From contig WVZH01000228.1 of assembly GCA_011772595.1 (NCBI GenBank), positions 15,666-26,696 of the forward strand: a stretch of 11,031 nucleotides of DNA, given 5' to 3'. This DNA comes from Anaerolineales bacterium. Lineage in GTDB: Bacteria > Chloroflexota > Anaerolineae > Anaerolineales > E44-bin32. Numbering within the stretch: position 1 is the stretch's first letter; the number at the start of each line of letters is the position of its first letter. Under the pieces are notes generated by a model. It saw only the letters and a list, made by a program, of their open reading frames with translations, made no database searches and had not been told where the DNA came from. This document shows, in pieces, positions 1 through 4,961 of this stretch. The position numbers and the translations under genes were made by a program.

Positions 1-287
1 CCGATGTTGAGCCAAGAATTGAAGGTCACCATGTCCCATCCGAGTGAGGCGGGAACACTCATGATTATGGAGTAGAACGGAGGTCGAAGATTGAGCGGAA
101 CCAGCTCGCCAGAAGCCCTGCGGATGACAAGCCCCAGACCTCGGGAAAGGTTGCGAGCGACTTCGTAATACTCAACGCTATCACTTGAGATATAGGGACC
201 GAGATCCATTGCGTATGCGAGTATACCTGCGCCGATAAAGCTCAGAACAAAAATGAGCAAATAGAAGGGTCCCTTGTTAGACTTCAT
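1..287 (-). CDS. Partial GT39-like multi-span glycosyltransferase (N-terminus only)
   Basis: Reading from an ATG at 287-285, an open frame of 95 codons runs off the left edge without a stop. The start is supported by GAGGG five bases upstream. Residues 8-26 form a hydrophobic first membrane helix ending in MDLGPY. The next stretch, ISSDSVEYYEVARNLSRG, followed by RPPFYSIIM, resembles the first periplasmic loop of GT-C glycosyltransferases (the ArnT/dolichyl-phosphate-mannose transferase type), where an acidic residue after the first helix is catalytic; Asp37 is the candidate here. Such proteins move a sugar from a polyprenyl-phosphate carrier to lipid, protein or glycan at the membrane. Donor and acceptor cannot be told from this fragment. 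The start overlaps the upstream small ORF by 11 bases, suggesting co-transcription. The family call is pattern recognition on the N-terminus only. Confidence 0.6.
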   Translation of the reverse strand, partial: MKSNKGPFYLLIFVLSFIGAGILAYAMDLGPYISSDSVEYYEVARNLSRGLGLVIRRASGELVPLNLRPPFYSIIMSVPASLGWDMVTFNSWLNI

Positions 288-480
288 TCTTACCCTCTTG
301 AGTGAACTCAGCATCCATCGTACGGGAGTTGATCGCATAATCGTACTTAATTGCCATGCCGTTTGTCAATGAAAGGGTTCTCCATTCTTCATCGAGTGTC
401 GCCCTCCCCTGCTCGTAGTCTATGTAAGGGAGATAGGGGTTCTCGTCGCACGCCACCAAGATACACAGTTGGATTTCCAT
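277..480 (-). CDS. Small hypothetical ORF, possibly a degraded gene tail
   Basis: A 67-codon ORF runs from ATG at 480 to TAA at 277, ending 11 bases inside the glycosyltransferase gene. No good ribosome site precedes the ATG, and the frame upstream closes with TAG at 514-516, so it cannot be much longer. The protein has no membrane helix or recognised motif. Its second half (EEWRTLSLTNGMAIKYDY) vaguely resembles the short soluble tail ending many GT39-type membrane proteins, so it may be the remnant of a second glycosyltransferase whose membrane part was lost. It could also be only the leader of the downstream gene. Coding status is uncertain. Confidence 0.3.
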   Translation of the reverse strand: MEIQLCILVACDENPYLPYIDYEQGRATLDEEWRTLSLTNGMAIKYDYAINSRTMDAEFTQEGKNEV

Positions 481-543
481 CCAAGTATGAAAGGTGTGGA
501 TGGGCCGCTGTCTCTAGCCCTTCCTCGGATGAGGATCTCAACG

Positions 544-1338
544 TTATTGGTTGAAGGGACTGACCAGCGCAGCGACGGAGAGTGCGGCGACCATTGCAAC
601 GGCCAGGAAAACCTTCCGGCGTGATTGTTCCCAGGGTTGCCTGTCGATTAAGTGCACCTGGCCCGTCTCCGTCAGCACCCTTTCCAATCGAGGACCAAGG
701 AACCAACCCAGACCGATCCCCGCCAACAAGCCTCCCAAGTGCCCCCAGTTGTCAATCATAGCCGACATGCCGAGTACAAGGTTAAGCAGGGTGACGATCA
801 CAATCCGTCGCAGTTGATCTTGTCCGACGCGTCCAAATAATTGCCGGTGCAGGAAGAGAAAAACACCCAGGGTGCCGACCAGACCGAAGACCGCACCCGA
901 GGCGCCGACGGAGTTGTAGCGATTGAAACCAAGACTGAAGGCGACCCCTGTGATCCCGCTAAGCATGTATAGGATCAGCATCCTCGCGGTCCCATAGAAC
1001 TGCTCGATAGAGGGACCAAGAACGTAAAGAGAGTACATGTTGACGAATATGTGCCAGACGTCGACGTGGATGAAAATCGGCGTGACCAAACGCCACAATT
1101 GGCCTGCCGCGATAGCCTGATTGATCTTGGATCCCAATGCGCATATGAACTCGCCAGGACCGCACACGCGGCCCACACCAAAGATGCTTGCCACGAGCCA
1201 TTGGGCGAGGAATACCGACAGTGTGGCAACGATCAGGCCGAAGGTCGCCGGGAAGCGCGAAAACGTCGTGCGGGGCGCAGGACGCCGCGCGTTGGTGGGT
1301 GATGGAGATGGTGGTTGGAGTTGTGGGGCAGAGTTCAC
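544..1338 (-). CDS. Rhomboid family intramembrane serine protease
   Basis: This 264-residue integral membrane protein should cut transmembrane segments of other membrane proteins within the bilayer. The catalytic dyad is visible: Ser147 in GASG (residues 145-148) and His200 in NWGHLGG. The oxyanion-side motif HIFVNMYSL has His96 and Asn100. A proline-rich, probably cytosolic tail (residues 1-30) precedes the first helix (about 33-53). The rhomboid core spans roughly 80-215, and a final helix lies near 243-261. The start is GTG at 1338, overlapping the gmk stop as GTGA, so translation is probably coupled to gmk. No Shine-Dalgarno is obvious, which fits coupling. Substrates cannot be predicted. 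All catalytic residues are present, so it should be active. Confidence 0.93.
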   Translation of the reverse strand: MNSAPQLQPPSPSPTNARRPAPRTTFSRFPATFGLIVATLSVFLAQWLVASIFGVGRVCGPGEFICALGSKINQAIAAGQLWRLVTPIFIHVDVWHIFVNMYSLYVLGPSIEQFYGTARMLILYMLSGITGVAFSLGFNRYNSVGASGAVFGLVGTLGVFLFLHRQLFGRVGQDQLRRIVIVTLLNLVLGMSAMIDNWGHLGGLLAGIGLGWFLGPRLERVLTETGQVHLIDRQPWEQSRRKVFLAVAMVAALSVAALVSPFNQ

Positions 1339-1952
1339 AAAGTCACTTGGCGGGGTTCCGTTCGGTGATGTTCGGCCGCGATAATGGACTGGATGGTTTC
1401 TACGGTGTTGTCCAACTTGCTGTCCGCATTGACCACAAGGTAATCGAACATTTCGGCGCGCTTCATTTCCTGACGAGCTGTTGCGATGCGCAACTTTAGA
1501 CCTTCTGGTGTTTCAGTCTGACGAGTATGAAGGCGTCGGATCAATTCCTCCTCTGTTCGGGTGCTGAGAAAGATCAACAACGCATCGGGGTAAAGCTGGC
1601 GAATTGTTTCTGCGCCCTGAACGTCGAGGCGCATCACTACGTCTTTCCCGCTTTCCAAGGCCTCACGCACCTGTCGTTTGGGGATCCCTTTGTAATCATT
1701 GTAAACAATGGCGTACTCGAGCATCTCTTCCTGCTCGATCATTTCGGCGAACTCGTCGTGGGTGAGAAAGAAATAGTCGACTCCATCGACTTCGTCGTCG
1801 CGTTGAGGGCGCGTAGTGGCAGTCACAACGAAGTGGAAAGGGAGTCCCAGTTCCTTCATGCGTTGGATCACGGTATCTTTGCCGACGCCTGAGGGTCCGG
1901 AGATCACAATCAGTAGGGGGGGGTGATGACGTTTAAACAGATCCTCGTCCAT
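1335..1952 (-). CDS. gmk: Guanylate kinase
   Basis: This enzyme phosphorylates GMP to GDP with ATP in cytosolic purine nucleotide metabolism. From ATG at 1952 the protein has 205 residues, the usual bacterial length. The P-loop GPSGVGKDT lies at residues 19-27. The GMP-binding stretch TTRPQRDDEVDGVDYFF (46-62) and the segment around YNDYKGIPK (84-92) follow. The P-loop has Asp after Lys where most family members have Ser or Gly; I recall this variant from Chloroflexi and cyanobacterial homologues. The frame stays open upstream to 2117, but that stretch runs into low-complexity repeat DNA and resembles no kinase, so I reject it. A GGGAG lies ten bases before the ATG at 1952. The rhomboid gene follows with a GTGA overlap. 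Confidence 0.95.
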   Translation of the reverse strand: MDEDLFKRHHPPLLIVISGPSGVGKDTVIQRMKELGLPFHFVVTATTRPQRDDEVDGVDYFFLTHDEFAEMIEQEEMLEYAIVYNDYKGIPKRQVREALESGKDVVMRLDVQGAETIRQLYPDALLIFLSTRTEEELIRRLHTRQTETPEGLKLRIATARQEMKRAEMFDYLVVNADSKLDNTVETIQSIIAAEHHRTEPRQVTL

Positions 1953-1976
1953 GCATTGATGACTCCCGATGGGCTC

Positions 1977-1991
1977 AGTATAATCGATTAT
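1977..1991 (-). promoter_or_regulatory. Possible gmk promoter -10 overlapping a 12-bp palindrome
   Basis: On the minus strand TATACT (1982-1977) is a good -10 box about 25 bases before the gmk ATG. No convincing -35 lies 16-18 bases upstream. The perfect palindrome ATAATCGATTAT (1980-1991) overlaps the -10, so it could be an operator or chance AT-rich sequence. Confidence 0.35.
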
Positions 1992-2072
1992 CGAGGTGCT
2001 GCGTAGCCAGTCCCCTTCGTGGGATGGTAGGGCTTGAGGAAACCTAACAAGTCGTTTGTGATCAAGTGATCG

Positions 2073-2152
2073 GGCGCCAAGGCACTCAGGCACCTGGGCG
2101 CTTTGGTCATGTGGCACCTTGGTGCCTGGGTGCCCAAGTGCCCCGGTGCCCG
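2073..2152. repeat. Ten-unit octamer repeat array with internal inversion
   Basis: Eighty bases divide into ten consecutive 8-bp units in perfect register: GGCGCCAA, GGCACTCA, GGCACCTG, GGCGCTTT, GGTCATGT, GGCACCTT, GGTGCCTG, GGTGCCCA, AGTGCCCC, GGTGCCCG. Nine start with GG and most contain GCACC or GTGCC. Left-hand units are mostly of GGCACC type and right-hand units of GGTGCC type, its reverse complement, so the array is also an imperfect inverted repeat; the centre GGCACCTTGGTGCC is palindromic apart from its middle bases. It lies between divergent gmk and fmdB. The function is unknown. It could be a genome-wide intergenic repeat family, a protein-binding array or a transcript hairpin. Confidence 0.75.
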
Positions 2153-2199
2153 ACTGTTTTATCCTTTATCTAGCAAAACGAACGAATGTGGAGGTGGTT

Positions 2200-2583
2200 G
2201 TGCCTACGTACGAATATCGATGTCTGGAATGTGGTAAGCGAGTGTCGATCTTTCAATCCTATGAGGACTACGGACGTCTCCCGGTGTGTTGTCCACACTG
2301 CGAGAGCGAGGATTTACAGCGTCTTATTGGACGAGTGCGGATTGGGCGATCGGAGGAAACACGGCTGGAATCCATGGCTGACCCGAGCACATGGTCGGGC
2401 ATCGACGAAGAGGATCCGCGCGCCATGGCGCGCATGATGCGTAAGATGGGGCGTGAGATGGGGGAAGAACTACCTCCCGAGTTTGATGAAGTCGTTGATC
2501 GTCTGGAGGCGGGTGAGAGCCCCGAAGAGATCGAGAAAAGCATGCCGGATTTGGGGCTCGAGGGGGAGAGCTTCAACGAATAG
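2200..2583 (+). CDS. FmdB-family zinc-ribbon protein
   Basis: The family hallmark MPTYEYRCLECG sits directly at a GTG start (2200) preceded by GGAGG with five-base spacing, so I choose this start over the longer frame from 2119, whose extra codons come from the octamer array. The protein has 127 residues. An N-terminal zinc ribbon (residues 4-40) uses the pairs Cys8/Cys11 and Cys31/Cys34, with an extra Cys30. A highly charged tail rich in Met, Glu and Arg (about 55-127, with RMMRKMGREMGEEL) is likely helical. FmdB proteins are small putative regulatory or metal-binding proteins; the name comes from a gene near methylotroph formamidase/amidase genes and gives no firm role here. It stands alone and is followed by its own terminator. 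Confidence 0.85.
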   Translation: MPTYEYRCLECGKRVSIFQSYEDYGRLPVCCPHCESEDLQRLIGRVRIGRSEETRLESMADPSTWSGIDEEDPRAMARMMRKMGREMGEELPPEFDEVVDRLEAGESPEEIEKSMPDLGLEGESFNE

Positions 2584-2639
2584 GTGCCCAGTCAATCCAG
2601 AGAGTAGGGACCCTTACACTTAGGAGCTTCGGAATTCAC

Positions 2640-2673
2640 AACCCGAGCGCTTGGGTGCCCGGGTTCCTTTTTG
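2640..2673 (+). terminator. Rho-independent terminator after fmdB
   Basis: The outer stem is AACCCG (2640-2645) paired with CGGGTT (2660-2665). The inner stem is GCGC paired with GTGC (one G-T wobble) around a TTGG loop, and CCTTTTTG follows directly. The T-run is on the plus side only, so it serves fmdB and not the converging ABC relic. Confidence 0.75.
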
Positions 2674-2698
2674 TGTTGCTTCTCAGTAAGTGCTCCTA

Positions 2699-3142
2699 TC
2701 ACGAAGTGATGTCTTGTCTTTGGAATAAAAGTGTCACCAAGCCAATCATAGAGAGGATCTAGATTCCTACCACAGCGACAGAAAAGTAAAGGCCTGGATC
2801 CTGGGGAAGTGCTGTGAGACCCAATTCAAGCGGGCGGCCGAATCGGATCCAGGCATTGATGTTACCGACGTTGAATGAAGGAGTGAAGCGGTAAAGATTG
2901 ATGAGATCGGGGTTGTTAAATAACCGGCTCAACCACATGAACAGGAGCAGTGTGTTGGGGCGAATGAGATCCATGATCAAGCGGATGGTCGTAGTCTTTC
3001 CGGCGCCGTTGGGACCGAGAAAGCCATAGACCTGCTTACCCTCGATGCGGAGGTTCCGGTTCTTGACAGCTTGCACGCGTTTCGGCCCGCGGCCGAAAGT
3101 CTTGCTGAGATTCTCGAAACGGATGGCGACGTTTGGCTGCAT
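2699..3142 (-). pseudogene. ABC-ATPase/ABC-2 permease deletion fusion with in-frame stop
   Basis: From ATG at 3142 the first 63 residues are the start of an ABC exporter ATPase, with Walker A GPNGAGKTT at 43-51 and ending IMDLIRPN. The frame then switches directly to hydrophobic sequence (MWLSRLF..., then RFTPSFNVGN) typical of the last part of an ABC-2 permease. Q-loop, signature motif, Walker B and H-loop are all missing. The join is near 2950-2957. The frame hits TAG at 2759-2761, yet continuing past it gives ILSMIGLVTLLFQRQDITS and TGA at 2699-2701, a plausible last helix and tail of the same permease. The simplest reading is one deletion that removed most of both genes, plus a later nonsense mutation. 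A functional 127-residue product is unlikely. The intact neighbours upstream are a regulator and a membrane protein. Confidence 0.8.
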
Positions 3143-3207
3143 GGTATGTTCTGCCTCGTAGCAAAGCTTCAATGCGGAGCAAGGAATGTGATGCGATCTC
3201 TGCGTAA

Positions 3208-3519
3208 TTATTCCTTACCCAGAGACTTGCTGAATTCGAGGTACTGCTGGCGATAGCGCTTGAATGCATGTCGCCCAACCGGTGTGAGCGACGACGAGGT
3301 GTTTGGAAACTTTCCTTTGAAACTTTTCTTTATCTCGATGTATCCGGCACCTTCCAGATTGGAGAGGTGTTTGGAAAGCGTGCCCTTGTTCAACCCGGTT
3401 GCTTTTAGTAGGTACGTGAAGTCGGCGCTCTCACATCCGGCAAGCAGCGCCATAATGGCCAGACGGGAGGGTTGGTGGATGAGGCGGTCGAACTTGGTCG
3501 GTAGGGAATAGTCATGCAT
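3208..3519 (-). CDS. Winged-helix transcriptional regulator (ArsR/MarR-like)
   Basis: This 103-residue single-domain DNA-binding protein starts at ATG 3519, with GAGG six bases upstream, and overlaps the end of the membrane gene by eight bases. A longer upstream frame lies inside that gene and is a shadow. The winged helix covers about residues 10-85: FDRLIHQPSRLAIMALL, then helix-turn-helix ADFTYLLKATGLNKGTLSKHLSNLE (32-56), then wing GYIEIKKSFKGKFPNTSSSLTPVG. The layout matches the short winged-helix type that often accompanies ABC-2 transporters and small membrane proteins. No ligand domain or metal-binding cysteine pair is seen. It probably represses this operon by binding the inverted repeat at 4235-4267 (inference). 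Confidence 0.85.
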   Translation of the reverse strand: MHDYSLPTKFDRLIHQPSRLAIMALLAGCESADFTYLLKATGLNKGTLSKHLSNLEGAGYIEIKKSFKGKFPNTSSSLTPVGRHAFKRYRQQYLEFSKSLGKE

Positions 3520-4186
3520 CGGCGGCCTCGCTGGAGGCTTGTCGTGCCCGGCGAAGCCCAACCACACCGGATATCGCCAGGAGCACGGCCCAGATGGATC
3601 CCAGCAGGGTCCAACTAAAGGAGAAGGAGATGGAAAGGAAGGGGATCGCAGCGGACAACAATCCACCGGCAAATCCGACCTTGCTGTAGCGTGGCAGATT
3701 TAAAGTCTTCCCTATTCCAAAATAGATAATGCCCGTGGCGATTCCCACGCCGCCGGCTAGTGTGCGCAAATCGGTGCCTGGGGCGAAATTGCCACGCATC
3801 GTGCCCCACGCGGCCATGCAGGTAAGGAAGATCAGCACGAGCGCGGCGAAGGCGTTAATACGCCAATCGACGTAGCCGCGCAAGGGTTTGACATACCCGC
3901 TCTCCTTCCAGAGTATGTTACGCCGAGTGTGCTCAATGATTTGCCTCGAAACAATGAGCAGCAGTGCCATCATGGGAGCGAGTGCGATCAGCACAACGAG
4001 CATCAGATTGGGGTGCTTCACAGCGAGGCGAAAGTATAGGCGCATCCAGGAGGTTGAATAGATCGAGGCGAGCAGCAGGGTCACGACCAGGAACACGCTT
4101 GCATTCATTAGATCCACCAGGCCATCTTCAAACTCGAGCCGACGGGTGCTTCTCGTCAGTTCGTCGAGATCAAGATGAGTGTCCAT
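3512..4186 (-). CDS. Six-span integral membrane protein of unknown function
   Basis: The 224-residue protein begins at ATG 4186 with an ideal AAGGAG six bases upstream. A charged, probably cytosolic N-terminus (residues 1-25, TRSTRRLEFEDGLVDLM) precedes about six hydrophobic segments near 28-44, 60-80, 110-130, 143-160, 170-188 and 191-212, with a basic loop at 81-110 and a short polar tail. I do not recognise an enzymatic motif. The (T)RRxEFEDGL N-terminus looks familiar from small membrane proteins encoded beside winged-helix regulators and ABC-2 transporters, so a role in that transport or stress system is possible. It is the first gene of an operon with the regulator and the broken ABC gene. 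Confidence 0.75.
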   Translation of the reverse strand: MDTHLDLDELTRSTRRLEFEDGLVDLMNASVFLVVTLLLASIYSTSWMRLYFRLAVKHPNLMLVVLIALAPMMALLLIVSRQIIEHTRRNILWKESGYVKPLRGYVDWRINAFAALVLIFLTCMAAWGTMRGNFAPGTDLRTLAGGVGIATGIIYFGIGKTLNLPRYSKVGFAGGLLSAAIPFLSISFSFSWTLLGSIWAVLLAISGVVGLRRARQASSEAADA

Positions 4187-4192
4187 ATCGAG

Positions 4193-4198
4193 CTCCTT
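4193..4198 (-). promoter_or_regulatory. Strong ribosome-binding site of the membrane protein gene
   Basis: AAGGAG on the minus strand lies six bases before ATG 4186, fixing that start. Confidence 0.8.
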
Positions 4199-4228
4199 GG
4201 GGACGGATTGTCTTGGACCGTGAGCAAT

Positions 4229-4257
4229 ACAATACAGAAACTAGTTGGCGTTGTCAA
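4229..4257 (-). promoter_or_regulatory. Sigma-70 type promoter of the membrane protein/regulator operon
   Basis: On the minus strand a perfect -35 TTGACA (4257-4252) is followed after 17 bases by TATTGT (4234-4229), matching the -10 consensus at four of six positions. Transcription would start near 4222, about 36 bases before ATG 4186. Both boxes overlap or adjoin the inverted repeat at 4235-4267. Confidence 0.75.
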
Positions 4258-4267
4258 CTAGTTTCTG
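4235..4267. promoter_or_regulatory. 13-bp-arm inverted repeat, likely operator
   Basis: The arms CAGAAACTAGTTG (4235-4247) and CAACTAGTTTCTG (4255-4267) are perfect reverse complements around a 7-bp spacer. Each arm contains the smaller palindrome AACTAGTT. One arm covers part of the -35 box and the other fills the -35/-10 spacer, an ideal position for a repressor. The likely ligand is the winged-helix protein encoded two genes down (inference). It is not followed by a T-run on either strand, so a terminator is unlikely. Confidence 0.8.
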
Positions 4268-4328
4268 GGTACTATTTCTTGACTCTCGGTTTTCGGGGAA
4301 AGAAAAGATCCGAAATCCGTTGGGTGTG

Positions 4329-4961
4329 CTATTCTGATTCTCGGCGCGTGAGGGTCGTTTCGACAGCCTGCCGCAGTTGCTCCTGGACGGCGTCGAATGG
4401 CTGACGGGCGTCGATCACCACCCAACGCTCCGGTTGGCTCTCGGCAAGCGCCAGGTAGCCTTCCCGCACTCTGCTATGAAAGTCGATGTCGTAGGCGTCC
4501 AACCGGTTCCAATTGCCGTCCGTTTCTCTACGGCGCAAGCCCTCTTCCACTGGCAAATCGAGCAGCAAGGTGATGTCGGGTGTCAGGCCGTCGGTGGCGA
4601 AGGTGGTGATGGCACGCACTGCCTCGAGGTCCAGTCGATGGCCGTATCCCTGATAAGCGAGCGAGGCGTCGAAAAAGCGATCGCAGATTACAATGCCTCC
4701 GCTTGCAAGATGCGGTCGTATGCGTTCATGCACGTGTTGGGCGCGCGCAGCAGAGAAGAGCAAAAACTCTGTACGCGGGTGCATGCCGGTGTTGTCGAGG
4801 GCGTTCAGGACGCGTCGGATTTGCTCGCTGATATCGGTGCCGCCGGGCTCACGCGTAAGCAACACGTCGTGCCCGTGCGCGCGCAGATATTCGGCGAGTT
4901 GGTGAGCCTGACTTGTCTTACCGCTCCCGTCGGGTCCTTCGAGTGTTACGAAAAGGCTCAA
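4329..4961 (-). CDS. tmk: Thymidylate kinase
   Basis: This enzyme phosphorylates dTMP to dTDP with ATP for DNA synthesis. The 210-residue protein has the P-loop GPDGSGKT (9-16), TREPGGT (36-42), DRF (94-96, in CDRFFDASLAYQG) and an arginine-rich lid (RRRETDGNWNRLD, 143-155). A P-loop without Arg plus arginines in the lid matches the bacterial type II (E. coli-like) enzymes. The start is TTG at 4961, because no ATG or GTG lies before the P-loop; it overlaps the TGA of the upstream ATPase gene as TTGA, implying coupled translation. Length and motifs are complete. Confidence 0.96.
   Translation of the reverse strand: MSLFVTLEGPDGSGKTSQAHQLAEYLRAHGHDVLLTREPGGTDISEQIRRVLNALDNTGMHPRTEFLLFSAARAQHVHERIRPHLASGGIVICDRFFDASLAYQGYGHRLDLEAVRAITTFATDGLTPDITLLLDLPVEEGLRRRETDGNWNRLDAYDIDFHSRVREGYLALAESQPERWVVIDARQPFDAVQEQLRQAVETTLTRRESE

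Noticed and set aside
1953..2117. N-terminal extension of guanylate kinase
   Set aside because: The open frame includes octamer-repeat DNA and the -10-like box, and would add 55 residues absent from the family; ATG 1952 gives the normal length.
2073..2152. CRISPR array
   Set aside because: Units are 8 bp, adjacent and without spacers, and there are no cas genes in the window.
2119..2199. N-terminal extension of the FmdB protein
   Set aside because: It is encoded by the octamer array; the family starts at MPTYEYRC, which has a strong ribosome site at GTG 2200.
4235..4267. Transposon end or terminator
   Set aside because: There is no transposase, target duplication or T-run, and its exact fit to a promoter makes an operator more likely.
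4280..4320. Terminator after tmk
   Set aside because: TTTCGG/CCGAAA can pair over six bases, but the loop is 13 bases and no T-run follows directly on the minus strand.
3964..4404. 146-codon plus-strand ORF across the operon promoter
   Set aside because: It runs antisense to the membrane protein gene and through the inverted repeat and promoter; composition is Arg/Ser-rich, typical of a shadow frame.
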